Positions 54,778 through 63,827 are shown, numbered from the stretch's first letter. The stretch: 64,000 nucleotides of DNA from Fibrobacter succinogenes (GCA_902794535.1 CADBHQ010000008.1:81331-145330); one strand, 5' to 3'. Numbers and translations are program-made. The notes: generated by a model from the sequence alone, not told the origin.

Positions 54778-56610
54778 ATGTCTGTTGCAGAAATTTTGTT
54801 CGTGGTCGCGGGCCTTTTGCTTGGCCTTGCATTCCAGGGGGGAATGTTCCTGTTTCTCATTCCCTTCGCCGTTGTTGCGTTTGTGCTTGCCTGCATGAAC
54901 CGTCCGCGCCTTGCTGGTCCGAATTCCCAGTCTGCAACGGCGGGCCTCCCCGTGATTTCGTTGTCCAAGCGCGCTACCGCCGGCAACCCGATTATCGCCC
55001 CGGACCTGCGTTCTGAATTTATTGGCATCAAGGGCCTTGCAAACGAACCCGAAGCCGCCCTCAAGGTGAGCCAGGTTTGGGCCCGTGCTAACGCCGACAT
55101 TAACCGTTCCATGACCGACATGTTGCTGGCATTAAAGATTGTGGTGCCGAACGTGAATTCCGTGATTGTGTTTACGCAAATGGAAAACCAGAAGGAATGG
55201 GGTATCCGCAATTTCGCAAATGACAAGGAAATTTCGGTCAATACTTGCGTGCGCATTTCCGAAACTTCGGGGCTTTTGGGCCAGCTGTTCCGCAGTAACG
55301 TGAACCGCCTTTTGGAAGGCGATTTGCCGGGTGCCAAGAGCGTCATGTACTATGTTGACAATCCGGCGATCAAGTCTGTGGTAGCTGTTCCGTTGATTGA
55401 TCATGCCTCGGGCCTTCGCGTGGGTGCCTTGGTCATGGATTCTGTTCGCCCGAATGCGTTTAACGATATGACTGCCCGTGCGCTTTCGTTTGTGGCAAGC
55501 TCTATTTCGATGCTCGACTACAAGGGCTTCTATTCTGCGCAAAAGCATATTGCCTTGCAGCAGTACAGCGGCCTTTACAGCTACCTGCGCAAGTTCTTCC
55601 AGACCATGACGGTCAAGGACATTTACAAGCAGATTATCAATTACGTTAAGGCAAACATGGCTTACGACCGCCTTACCATTTTGGCTATGGACCAGGGCGA
55701 CGACATGACGGGCCGCGTGGTGTTCTGCGATGGCGTTGATTCCGAGCAGTTTGCAAACAAGACCTTTACGCTTTCGGACAAGGGCGTGTTCGTGCTCGCC
55801 CTCATGCGTAACCGCCCCATGGAACGTTCTTTCTTGCCGGGCTTTAAAGATTACCTGCCGCGCTTGAACGATACCGAACGCAAGAATTTGAACCTGCGCC
55901 AGATTCTGGTGATGCCGATTTCGGCTGAACACGATTCTGACATGGCTGAAATTGCAATCTGTCTTGAAAGCAGCAGTTCTATGCCGTATAACGATCACGA
56001 AAAGGAACTGCTCAAGGCCTTTGCCGGCGTTGCAGGCTTTGCTTACAATCGCGCCCGCAAGTACGAAAAGGGTTGCGATCAGGCCATGCGCGATGGTCAC
56101 ACGGGCCTCATTAACAAGAAGACGATGTTCGAAAAGCTCCGCAGCGAAAAGGTTCGCGCCGACCGCGGCAAGTACCACATCGGGCTTTTGATGATGGATA
56201 TCGACCACTTCAAGCATGTGAACGATACTTATGGCCACCCGATCGGTGACGTAGTCATCAAGGGTATTGCCGACACCATCAGTAAAGAAATTCGCGGCGA
56301 TATCGATGTCGTGGCACGCTTCGGTGGCGAAGAATTCGTGGTCGCCCTTATCGATACCACAGCCGAAGGCATGGTCGAAACGGCGGAACGCATTCGTAAG
56401 TCGGTCGAAAAGCTCGTGTTCGATGTGCATCGCTCTGAACCGCTCCGCGTAACCGTGAGTATCGGTGCATTCCTGCTTACGCAGAGCTTTAACGGCGACT
56501 TGCAGAAGGCAATCAACAATGCCGACCAGGCATTGTATCGCGCTAAAGAAGGCGGCCGTAACCAGGTTGTACAGTTTGAAAAACAAGATTCCGAACCCGT
56601 GAGTGTCTAG
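54778..56610 (+). CDS. Diguanylate cyclase with GAF-like sensor domains
   Basis: 610 aa. Two closely spaced hydrophobic segments (residues about 4-40) form a membrane hairpin. Residues about 90-245 and 265-425 look like two GAF domains (VVAVPLIDHASGLRVGALVMD; ILVMPISAEHDSDMAEIAICL). The C-terminal GGDEF domain has DGHTGLINKKTMFEKL and the active-site loop RFGGEEF near residue 515, so c-di-GMP synthesis is expected. The inhibitory RxxD site five residues before the loop is missing (GDID). Ten bases after lptG. Confidence 0.87.
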   Translation: MSVAEILFVVAGLLLGLAFQGGMFLFLIPFAVVAFVLACMNRPRLAGPNSQSATAGLPVISLSKRATAGNPIIAPDLRSEFIGIKGLANEPEAALKVSQVWARANADINRSMTDMLLALKIVVPNVNSVIVFTQMENQKEWGIRNFANDKEISVNTCVRISETSGLLGQLFRSNVNRLLEGDLPGAKSVMYYVDNPAIKSVVAVPLIDHASGLRVGALVMDSVRPNAFNDMTARALSFVASSISMLDYKGFYSAQKHIALQQYSGLYSYLRKFFQTMTVKDIYKQIINYVKANMAYDRLTILAMDQGDDMTGRVVFCDGVDSEQFANKTFTLSDKGVFVLALMRNRPMERSFLPGFKDYLPRLNDTERKNLNLRQILVMPISAEHDSDMAEIAICLESSSSMPYNDHEKELLKAFAGVAGFAYNRARKYEKGCDQAMRDGHTGLINKKTMFEKLRSEKVRADRGKYHIGLLMMDIDHFKHVNDTYGHPIGDVVIKGIADTISKEIRGDIDVVARFGGEEFVVALIDTTAEGMVETAERIRKSVEKLVFDVHRSEPLRVTVSIGAFLLTQSFNGDLQKAINNADQALYRAKEGGRNQVVQFEKQDSEPVSV

Positions 56611-56613
56611 CTT

Positions 56614-58107
56614 ATGTTTACCGCGCTCGATTGGATTGTCTTAGTCGCATACTTGTTACTTTCAATCGCGATCGGCTTATTTGTCTCGCGCGGTAACAAG
56701 AATCTTAAAGAATATATGCTGGGCGGCGGCTCCATTCCTTGGGTGGCCGTGGGCATTAGCCTTATTGCAACGTCTGTGAGCGCCACAACGTTCTTGGGTG
56801 CGCCTGCCGATGTGTACGGCGACAACATGACGTTCCTCATGTTCCAGATTGGCGCCTTCATTAGTATTGTGGTGGTGGGGCTAGTCTTTATTCCCAAGTT
56901 CCGCAGTTCCGGAATTAACAGCGCTTACGAACTTTTCGAAGTCCGCTTTTCGCGCCCGGTGCGCAGGCTTGCCGCTGTATTTTATTGCTTGCATTTGCTG
57001 TTGCGTACGGGCATCCTTTTGTTTGCGCCGTCGCTTGTGCTTGCGCAGATTTTGCATATCGACCTAAAGCTTGCGATTATCGTGTCGGCGGCGGTTGCCA
57101 TTTTCTACACCTGGTTTGGCGGTATTAAGGCGGTCATTTGGACCGACGTGATGCAGTTCGTGGTGTTCTTTGGCGGTGGCGTGCTGGTGCTGATTCTTAT
57201 TTCGAATGCGGTCGGTGGCTTTGGCGAAATGGCGACCCTTGCAAGCGAAGCGGGCAAGACCAAGTGGTGGGATGCTTCGATGGATGTTTCGAATGCGCGT
57301 ACGCTTGTGTCGGCTGGCTTTGCATACGCTATCCTTGAAATTGCCATTCGTGGTTGCGACCAGCAGTTTGTGCAACGCTACTTGAGCTGTAAAGATGTTA
57401 AGGCCGCGAACCGTTCGAGCATTCTTTCGATGGTGCTTGGCTGTGCTGTTTCCATCTTGTTCTACTGGGTGGGCGCCGCCCTCTATGTTTATTATCAGAA
57501 GGCTCATGTGGCAGTGCTCCCTGAAGGCTTGAACCAGAACGATGTGTTCCCGTATTTTATTGTGAATGGGCTTCCGGTAGGCGTTACAGGCCTGATTGTG
57601 GCTGCCATTTGTGCGGCTGCCATGAGTAGCCTTTCGGGTGCCATCAATTCCCTGGGCAATACGTCGGAACGTGATTTCTTGAATTGGGATGAAAACGCCG
57701 GAATCGGTGGCCTCAAGCGTGCCAAGATTTGGACGGTTGTCTGGGGCGTGCTGGGCGTTTTCTTTGCCTTGTTTGCGGCAACGCAGCAGGGGAGCCTTCT
57801 TAAGAATGCACTCTTCTTTACAGGACTCTTTACTGGCCCGCTTCTTGGTATGTTCTTGCTCGCCTTCTTTGCCGACAAGGTCTTTGGAACGGGCGAAAAT
57901 AAACTCCGCAGTTGGGTGGTTGTGACCGCGGTAATTTGCGGTATGGGTAGTTTGATTCTTGTTCAGGGCATTCCTGCTTTTGGAGTGCCTGCGGTCTTGG
58001 GCGATGTCTTTAGCTGGCCTTGGATGCCCTTTATTAGCATGACGACAACGATTGTGGTTGCCCTGCTTGTGAATGCGGTTGCCAATTTGTTAAAGGCTCG
58101 GAAATAA
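56614..58107 (+). CDS. Sodium:solute symporter family transporter
   Basis: 497 aa with about 13 membrane helices. The SSF pattern is visible: YMLGGGSIPWVAVGISLIATSVSATTFLGAP at the N-terminus, HLLLRTGILLFAPSLVLAQIL, and AAICAAAMSSLSGAINSLGN around helix 8. It imports an unknown organic solute with Na+. It begins 3 bases after the cyclase stop, so the two are probably one transcription unit. Confidence 0.88.
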   Translation: MFTALDWIVLVAYLLLSIAIGLFVSRGNKNLKEYMLGGGSIPWVAVGISLIATSVSATTFLGAPADVYGDNMTFLMFQIGAFISIVVVGLVFIPKFRSSGINSAYELFEVRFSRPVRRLAAVFYCLHLLLRTGILLFAPSLVLAQILHIDLKLAIIVSAAVAIFYTWFGGIKAVIWTDVMQFVVFFGGGVLVLILISNAVGGFGEMATLASEAGKTKWWDASMDVSNARTLVSAGFAYAILEIAIRGCDQQFVQRYLSCKDVKAANRSSILSMVLGCAVSILFYWVGAALYVYYQKAHVAVLPEGLNQNDVFPYFIVNGLPVGVTGLIVAAICAAAMSSLSGAINSLGNTSERDFLNWDENAGIGGLKRAKIWTVVWGVLGVFFALFAATQQGSLLKNALFFTGLFTGPLLGMFLLAFFADKVFGTGENKLRSWVVVTAVICGMGSLILVQGIPAFGVPAVLGDVFSWPWMPFISMTTTIVVALLVNAVANLLKARK

Positions 58108-58128
58108 TAAAATAACTAGGGGTAAGTT

Positions 58129-58902
58129 ATGAACAAAGTAACGCTGGGTTTGGTTTTGTTGGTCGCTCTGCTCGGCTTCTTGCTGCTCACGACTAATAAA
58201 GATAACGCTATGCAGAATGCAATGCCGAAGTCTTTAAAGATTCCGGCAGTCGCAGGCGATGCACAGGTGTCTACGATCAAGGTGTCTGCTTCGGAATCCC
58301 GCAAGTACGAGGCCAACGAATTTGTGACGGTGGCTATGCTTGAATTGCGTGGCCGCGACAAGGAACTGCTTTTCAAGCAGCTCGAAACTCGCCGTCAGTC
58401 GATTTTTGAACAAATGAACAAGCTCGACATCCAGAATTCTGATATCGAACAGAACAGTGTCGACATGCGTAAGGAATGGTCTTACGACAAGGGCACCCGC
58501 AGCCTTACGGGCTATGTGGTCAGCCAGTCATTTGCAATCCGCTGCTCTTCGCGCTCGGTGGCCGCAGCCGCAGTCGCTGTCCTTTCGGCAGAACTCGATG
58601 TCGAAATCAACCGTACCTCGGCACGCCTTCAAGGCGAAGATTCCCTGCGCAAAGAAATCATTCTTGCCGTGGGCAAAAAAGCCATGAGCAAAGCCGAAAG
58701 CTATGCTGAAAGCGTAGGCGGCAAGGTCGGCCGGGTCATTTCGGTCAATGAAAATGGTGGCAATGACGGTGTTGCGTTCGGTAGAACGGTTCTGGCGGCT
58801 GCCAAGTTCAATGATTATAGTGAAGAAGCTCTGCTTTCTTCGATTGCGGACTCGGTGAGCCTTTCTGCATCGGTTCATTTGGTCGTAGAACTGCTCCAAT
58901 AA
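58129..58902 (+). CDS. SIMPL-domain (DUF541) protein
   Basis: 257 aa. An N-terminal hydrophobic segment (TLGLVLLVALLGFLLL) serves as anchor or signal. The rest matches the SIMPL pattern: VSASESRKYEANEFVTVAMLELRG, NKLDIQNSDIEQNSVDMRKEW, then AVGKKAMSKAESYAESVGGKVGRVISVNE. Family members occur in the periplasm or outer membrane and have no agreed function. GGGGTAAG precedes the ATG; 21 bases after the symporter. Confidence 0.85.
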   Translation: MNKVTLGLVLLVALLGFLLLTTNKDNAMQNAMPKSLKIPAVAGDAQVSTIKVSASESRKYEANEFVTVAMLELRGRDKELLFKQLETRRQSIFEQMNKLDIQNSDIEQNSVDMRKEWSYDKGTRSLTGYVVSQSFAIRCSSRSVAAAAVAVLSAELDVEINRTSARLQGEDSLRKEIILAVGKKAMSKAESYAESVGGKVGRVISVNENGGNDGVAFGRTVLAAAKFNDYSEEALLSSIADSVSLSASVHLVVELLQ

Positions 58903-59170
58903 CCCGGGGTAGCCACAAGCTCTTTCTTTGTCAAGACGTAGTTTATAAAAAACTTTTATTTTTCTGTTGATAAGTGTCCGAAAGGGCGAAAATCGCTAAA
59001 TGCTTATAAATAAAGGCCTTAGCTTTTATTTTGCTTACTTTGTTGAAAATCGGGTCGAATGACCCTTTTCTGGATTGTTGATAAGTTTGCTTTTGTAAGC
59101 TTAAATTTACAGAAAAAGCGTTATTTTTTTGAAAAATGCCTTCCAAGGACACGTACTTTTGTTATATTGT
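58903..59170. other. AT-rich intergenic region with two DnaA-box-like words
   Basis: No gene is supported. TGTTGATAA occurs at 58965-58973 and 59076-59084 in the same orientation; its complement TTATCAACA is one base from the DnaA box. A small hairpin GGGTC-GAAT-GACCC with four T lies at 59052-59069 and could end the SIMPL transcript. TATATT at 59163-59168 may be the -10 box for nrdD. Confidence 0.4.
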
Positions 59171-59219
59171 TTTCCATATCTTGTGTTTCGGGGTTCTTTA
59201 GAGGCACAAGATATAGTAA
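59171..59219 (+). promoter_or_regulatory. Candidate NrdR box pair upstream of nrdD
   Basis: Two palindrome-like sites, TTTCCATATCTTGTGT (59171-59186) and GCACAAGATATAGTAA (59204-59219), each match about 12 of 16 positions of the NrdR box consensus as I remember it. They share perfect inverted arms ATATCTTGTG/CACAAGATAT. Their centres are 33 bases apart, about three helical turns, and they lie just after a TATATT -10 candidate, the usual place for NrdR repression. Confidence 0.45.
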
Positions 59220-59311
59220 ATACCGGAATTGAAAGAAAAAAGTATGTTCGACGTGGGTTTTGCTCGCTGGGGTTAGGAAGCAAGACGGTCGGACAGGACA
59301 AGGATTGGTAG

Positions 59312-61642
59312 ATGATTGTTTCTGTAAGGAAGCGCGACGGCCGTGAGATGCCGTTCAACATTGAAAAGATTGCCGACGCTATTGTTAAGGCTTTTCGCGC
59401 ATCGGGTGAACTCGATGAACAGATCAAGGCAGCCCAGAGCCAGCTGAATTTGTTGGGAAGCGATGATGTGCTCACGAGCACGGCTCTTAAGGTGTCTGCC
59501 GATGTGGTGGGCAAGCTTGAAGCCGAAGGCAAGAACGTCCCTGACATCGAAGAAATCCAGGATGCTGTAGAAAAGGCCCTTACGGAAGGTGGTTATGCAG
59601 ATACGGCCAAGAGCTATATCTTGTACCGTGCCGAACGTACCCGCGTGCGCGAAGTCAATACTCGCCTTATGCACACGCTCCGCGACATTACCTTCAGCTC
59701 TGCCAAGGAATCCGACCTGAAGCGTGAAAACGCAAACATCGATGGCGATACCGCCATGGGTACCATGCTTAAGTATGGTTCCGAATCTGCAAAGCATTTC
59801 TACACCATGATGATGCTCAAGCCTGAGCACAGCCGCGCCCACATGGAAGGCGATATCCATATCCACGATTTGGATTTCTATTCCCTTACCATGACCTGCT
59901 GCCAGATCGACCTCAAGAAGCTCTTCAAGAATGGCTTCAACACTGGTCACGGTCATCTGCGTGAACCCAAGGATATCCGTAGCTACGCAGCTTTGGCCGC
60001 TATCGCTATTCAGTCTAACCAGAACGACCAGCACGGCGGTCAGTCTATTCCGAACTTTGACTACGCCATGGCTGACGGTGTGCGTATCACTTACCGCAAG
60101 GCCTACCTTTCTAACATGGTCAAGGCTCTCATTCTTCTCACCGGCAAGGCCGAAGAAGAAATCCAGCCGGTGGTAAAGAAGCTTCATACCGAAATGGCCG
60201 AAATGGACATGGTGGCAACGCTTGTTCCGAACGAAAAGTTCCAGGAAGCCGAAGCCCGCGAACTGTCCAAGACCTACGGCGAAGAAGTGACAAAGAACGC
60301 CCAGAAGTTTGCCGAAAAGATGGCCTACGAAGAAACCGACAAGGCTACCTTCCAGGCTATGGAAGCTTTCGTTCATAACCTGAACTCCATGCACAGCCGC
60401 GCCGGTGCTCAGACTCCGTTCTCCAGCATCAACTATGGTATGTGCACCGAGCCTGAAGCCCGTATGGCGATGCGCAACTTGCTCCTCACCACCGAAGAAG
60501 GCTTGGGTGGCGGCGAAACGGCTATCTTCCCGATTCAGATTTTCCGCGTCAAGGACGGTATCAGCCTCAAGCCGGGCGATCCGAACTATGACCTGTTCAA
60601 GCTCGCTTGCCGCGTGAGCGCCAAGCGCCTGTTCCCGAACTTCAGCTTCCAGGATGCCCCGTACAACTTGCAGTACTACAAGCCGGGTCACCCCGAAACC
60701 GAAATTGCCTACATGGGCTGCCGTACCCGCGTGATCGGCAACCATTACGACCCGAGCCGCGAAATCAGCTTTGGACGTGGCAACTTGAGCTTTACGTCTA
60801 TCAACCTTCCGCGTATCGCCATCAAGATGAAATCTGTCGACCTGTTCTTCAAGGAACTCGATCGCATGATGCAGTTGGTGAGCGACCAGCTCATGGAACG
60901 CTTTGCCGTGCAGAGCAAGCGCAAGGTCAAGAACTTCCCGTTCCTTATGGGACAGGGCGTTTGGATCGATTCCGAAAAGCTCGGCTGGGAAGATACCGTT
61001 GACGAAGTCATTAAGCACGGTACGCTTTCCATTGGCTTTATCGGCCTTGCTGAAACCTTGGTGATGCTCACGGGCAAGCACCACGGCGAATCCGAAGCTT
61101 CTCAGGAACTCGGCCTCAAGATTATTGGCCACATGCGCGAATTCTGCGACAAGGAATCCGAACGTCTGGGCCTCAACTTCAGCTTGCTTGCAACACCTGC
61201 CGAAGGCCTTTCCGGCCGCTTCGTGCGCATGGACAAGAAAAAGTTCGGTATTATCCCGGGCGTTACCGACCGCGATTACTACACCAACTCTTTCCACGTT
61301 CCGGTGTACTACAAGATTTCGGCTTTCAAGAAGCTTTCTCTGGAAGCCCCGTACCACGCACTCACCAACGCCGGCCACATCAGCTACGTCGAACTCGATG
61401 GCGACCCGACGCAGAACCTGGACGCATTCGAAAAGATCGTGCAGCACATGGCCAAGGTGGGTATCGGTTATGGTTCTATCAACCACCCGGTGGACCGCGA
61501 TCCGGTTTGCGGATTTGTGGGCGTTATCGGTGACTGCTGCCCGCGTTGCGGACGTAGCGAAGGCCATGCCATTTCCGAAGAAAAACTCAAGGAACTGCGT
61601 AAACTTTATCCGGGTATGCCCGCCTTCAAGGGCATCCGTTAA
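59312..61642 (+). CDS. nrdD: Anaerobic (class III) ribonucleoside-triphosphate reductase, large part, lacking the glycyl-radical tail
   Basis: 776 aa. N-terminal ATP-cone (MIVSVRKRDGREMPFNIEKI, residues 1-95) for allosteric control. The barrel follows with HIHDLDFY, MTCCQIDL (Cys196/197) and MGCRTRV (Cys470, the thiyl-radical candidate). The zinc site is at 733-746 (VCG and CCPRCG). The protein ends about 30 residues later at FKGIR without the RVxGY-type glycyl-radical motif that normally closes NrdD; that motif is on the next gene. It reduces ribonucleotides to deoxyribonucleotides under anaerobiosis, activated by NrdG. Confidence 0.93.
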   Translation: MIVSVRKRDGREMPFNIEKIADAIVKAFRASGELDEQIKAAQSQLNLLGSDDVLTSTALKVSADVVGKLEAEGKNVPDIEEIQDAVEKALTEGGYADTAKSYILYRAERTRVREVNTRLMHTLRDITFSSAKESDLKRENANIDGDTAMGTMLKYGSESAKHFYTMMMLKPEHSRAHMEGDIHIHDLDFYSLTMTCCQIDLKKLFKNGFNTGHGHLREPKDIRSYAALAAIAIQSNQNDQHGGQSIPNFDYAMADGVRITYRKAYLSNMVKALILLTGKAEEEIQPVVKKLHTEMAEMDMVATLVPNEKFQEAEARELSKTYGEEVTKNAQKFAEKMAYEETDKATFQAMEAFVHNLNSMHSRAGAQTPFSSINYGMCTEPEARMAMRNLLLTTEEGLGGGETAIFPIQIFRVKDGISLKPGDPNYDLFKLACRVSAKRLFPNFSFQDAPYNLQYYKPGHPETEIAYMGCRTRVIGNHYDPSREISFGRGNLSFTSINLPRIAIKMKSVDLFFKELDRMMQLVSDQLMERFAVQSKRKVKNFPFLMGQGVWIDSEKLGWEDTVDEVIKHGTLSIGFIGLAETLVMLTGKHHGESEASQELGLKIIGHMREFCDKESERLGLNFSLLATPAEGLSGRFVRMDKKKFGIIPGVTDRDYYTNSFHVPVYYKISAFKKLSLEAPYHALTNAGHISYVELDGDPTQNLDAFEKIVQHMAKVGIGYGSINHPVDRDPVCGFVGVIGDCCPRCGRSEGHAISEEKLKELRKLYPGMPAFKGIR

Positions 61643-61665
61643 AAATTTCTAGTAAGGAGAATCAA

Positions 61666-61812
61666 ATGTCTGAAAAAGAACTGAACAAGTATGGTGAAGG
61701 TATCGGATTCGAACGTATCCGCCGTATCACGGGTTACCTGGTCGGTACCGTCGATCGCTTCAACAACGCTAAGCGTGCCGAAGTGAACGATCGCGTGAAG
61801 CACGGCGTATAA
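61666..61812 (+). CDS. Separate glycyl-radical peptide of class III ribonucleotide reductase
   Basis: 48 aa with AAGGAG six bases before the ATG. It reads MSEKELNKYGEGIGFERIRR, then ITGYLVGTVDRFNNAKRAEV, then NDRVKHGV. The RRITGYL segment and RFNNAKRAE...RVKH are the C-terminal end of intact NrdD proteins; Gly23 is the candidate radical residue. It lies 23 bases after nrdD in another frame and 1 base before nrdG, with its own translation signals, so this is an encoded split, not a simple frameshift. It presumably docks onto the large polypeptide to rebuild the active site, as YfiD does for pyruvate formate-lyase (analogy). Confidence 0.82.
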   Translation: MSEKELNKYGEGIGFERIRRITGYLVGTVDRFNNAKRAEVNDRVKHGV

Positions 61813-61813
61813 T

Positions 61814-62371
61814 ATGGACGAATACCCTCGCTTGCGGATTGCCGGAATTGAACCCGAATCCTTCGTGGACGGTCCCGGAATCCGTATGACAATCTTTACC
61901 CAAGGTTGTCATCATAATTGTCCAGGGTGTCAGAATCCGCAGACCCACGATTTCAACGGGGGTCATTTTATCGATATTGACGAAATCCTCGAAATGATCG
62001 AGGAAAATCCGCTGCTCGACGGTATTACCTTCAGTGGTGGAGACCCGATGGACCAGGCGGCAGCCTTGATTCCGCTTGCGCGAGAAATCAAGGAACGTGG
62101 GCTCAACTTGGTGATTTTCACCGGTTATACCTACGAACGCCTTATGGATCTTGCGCCCGAACGCCCGGACATGTTCGAACTGTTGACTTTTGCCGATATT
62201 TTGATCGACGGCCCCTTCATTATGGCGAAAAAATCGCTTGAAATCAAGTTCAGGGGTTCCACGAATCAGCGCATTATCGATGTGCAGCAGAGTCTGGTCG
62301 AAGGTCATGTGGTTTTGCACCAAATTCAGCTCGACGAAATGAAGGTCAGGCCGGACTTGGTGATGGCATAA
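61814..62371 (+). CDS. nrdG: Anaerobic ribonucleotide reductase activating enzyme NrdG (radical SAM)
   Basis: 185 aa. Radical-SAM cluster motif CHHNCPGC with Cys32, Cys36 and Cys39, preceded by VDGPGIRMTIFTQG as in NrdG. FSGGDPM is the SAM-binding glycine motif. It generates the glycyl radical on NrdD, here presumably on the small peptide encoded immediately upstream (1-base gap). A strong terminator follows. Confidence 0.95.
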   Translation: MDEYPRLRIAGIEPESFVDGPGIRMTIFTQGCHHNCPGCQNPQTHDFNGGHFIDIDEILEMIEENPLLDGITFSGGDPMDQAAALIPLAREIKERGLNLVIFTGYTYERLMDLAPERPDMFELLTFADILIDGPFIMAKKSLEIKFRGSTNQRIIDVQQSLVEGHVVLHQIQLDEMKVRPDLVMA

Positions 62372-62401
62372 AACTGAATTTCTTTGATTGAAAACTGGAA
62401 G

Positions 62402-62431
62402 CCGCTCTCTTTTGAGAGCGGTTTCTTTTGT
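62402..62431 (+). terminator. Intrinsic terminator of the nrdD-nrdG operon
   Basis: Perfect hairpin CCGCTCTC-TTTT-GAGAGCGG followed by TTTCTTTTGTT. Confidence 0.9.
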
Positions 62432-62453
62432 TAAAATTGTCATACAAAAAGCG

Positions 62454-62482
62454 TTGACATTATATAACGTGTTTGTTATATT
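62454..62482 (+). promoter_or_regulatory. Promoter of the lipoprotein at 62511
   Basis: Consensus TTGACA (62454-62459), 17-base spacer and TATATT (62477-62482), about 29 bases before the ATG, which itself has AGGAGG in front. Confidence 0.85.
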
Positions 62483-62510
62483 TTGTTTGCATTAATTACA
62501 AGGAGGACAA

Positions 62511-63827
62511 ATGCAGTTCAAATATGCATTTTCTTTTGCTGCCATTACGGCTTTCTTTGCAGCTTGCGATAGCACTGTCACTAACATCAACGACGATGCC
62601 AAGGCCGAAGGTACCATTACCATCAAGGTTGTAGACAACCATTCTGGCGCCGCCCTTTCTGGCGTGTCCGTTTATTCCGTGGTTGACGACGAAGCTGTCA
62701 TTGCTGACTCTCTCGGCCTTTCTGTTTGGAAAGACCAGGCTCTGGGTGACCACAGCTACCAGATTTCCAAGGAAGGCTACGCTACGGTCCATGCCCTCGT
62801 GAAGCTCGAAGAAAAGGGTGCTGGTGACGTTCCTCGCGTTGGCGATGTTATCCAGACCGTTCCGATGTACAAGGTCGGCGTTCAGGCTAAGGGTATTGTC
62901 CTCTTTACCGATGAAAAGGGCAAGCTCAATGGCGCTTCTGGCGTGACCGTTTATGCAAACCTCCCCAAGCAGTTTGTTCCGTGCGAACTCTCCGTGAAAA
63001 CGAGCGAAAGCGGTGAATACTCTTTCGACAAGCTTCCGGAAGGTGTCGAAGTTTCCATTTCCGTGGGTCAGGAACAGATCAACTCCAAGACCTATGTGGG
63101 TAGCGAAAATAAGCTTGTTGGCGGCACCTCTTACCGTTCTGGCGACGTTATCAACGTTTCCTCCATCAGCCTCGTGAAGAGCGCTTCTCAGATCGTGAAG
63201 ATTTCGGATAACACCACTGAAATTGATACCACGTCCGATGTGAAGTTCACCTTCGCCGCTGAACTCGAACGCGACTCTGTGAATACCTCCAAGTGGACCG
63301 TTTCTAAGGGTAGCAGCAATGTGCTGGTTTCTGTGTCTCTGAGCAAGGACAAGCGTACGGTTGAAGTTTCCCCGTATTCTGGCAAGTGGACCAAGGATGC
63401 AAGCTATACCGTTCGCGGTACGGTTTACTCTACCGATGGTGCTTATACCACTGTGAGCTCGACCTTCGTGGTGGGCGGCGGTTCTTCTAGCGCTGGCAAG
63501 CCCGAAAATGTCGAAGGCCTCATGATCGCTCAGGATCCGGACTACACTTACTATGCACGCCTCTCTTGGGATGAATCCGATGATGCCACTCGCTATAACA
63601 TCTACACCAAGACGAACCTCGACAACGACTTCGCCTACCTGACTTACACGAGCTCGACCTACTACAGAGTCGATCTTGACAGCTATGGCTCCAAGGTCAA
63701 GACGCTCTACTTCATCGTGCTTCCGGTGAACTCCGATGGCGTCGAAGCCGACATCGAAGGTGCCAAGACGGTGAAGTATAACATGGATTCTGACGATGAA
63801 GAAGATGAAGACGAGGACGATCTGTAA
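62511..63827 (+). CDS. Carboxypeptidase-regulatory-like lipoprotein
   Basis: 438 aa. Lipoprotein signal with Cys19 (FFAAC). Two carboxypeptidase-regulatory-like beta domains follow (ITIKVVDNHSGAALSGVSVYS; GVTVYANLPKQ...GEYSFDKLPEG), then a Big_5-like Ig domain (VKFTFAAELERDSVNTSKWTV) and a fibronectin-III-like domain (VEGLMIAQDPDYTYYARLSW). It ends in a highly acidic Asp/Glu tail. It resembles the lipoprotein at 20169 in domain plan. Cell-surface or periplasmic, function unknown. Strong promoter and terminator make it a single-gene unit. Confidence 0.8.
   Translation: MQFKYAFSFAAITAFFAACDSTVTNINDDAKAEGTITIKVVDNHSGAALSGVSVYSVVDDEAVIADSLGLSVWKDQALGDHSYQISKEGYATVHALVKLEEKGAGDVPRVGDVIQTVPMYKVGVQAKGIVLFTDEKGKLNGASGVTVYANLPKQFVPCELSVKTSESGEYSFDKLPEGVEVSISVGQEQINSKTYVGSENKLVGGTSYRSGDVINVSSISLVKSASQIVKISDNTTEIDTTSDVKFTFAAELERDSVNTSKWTVSKGSSNVLVSVSLSKDKRTVEVSPYSGKWTKDASYTVRGTVYSTDGAYTTVSSTFVVGGGSSSAGKPENVEGLMIAQDPDYTYYARLSWDESDDATRYNIYTKTNLDNDFAYLTYTSSTYYRVDLDSYGSKVKTLYFIVLPVNSDGVEADIEGAKTVKYNMDSDDEEDEDEDDL

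Noticed and set aside
55132..56586. 484-codon frame antisense to the diguanylate cyclase
   Set aside because: Shadow of a well-supported plus-strand gene.
59273..61567. 764-codon frame antisense to nrdD
   Set aside because: nrdD is unambiguous on the plus strand; the antisense frame reflects strong codon bias.
61643..61665. Sequencing frameshift joining nrdD and the 48-residue gene
   Set aside because: The gap contains a stop, an AAGGAG site and a proper ATG, and the small gene begins with non-family residues, so a single indel does not explain the arrangement.
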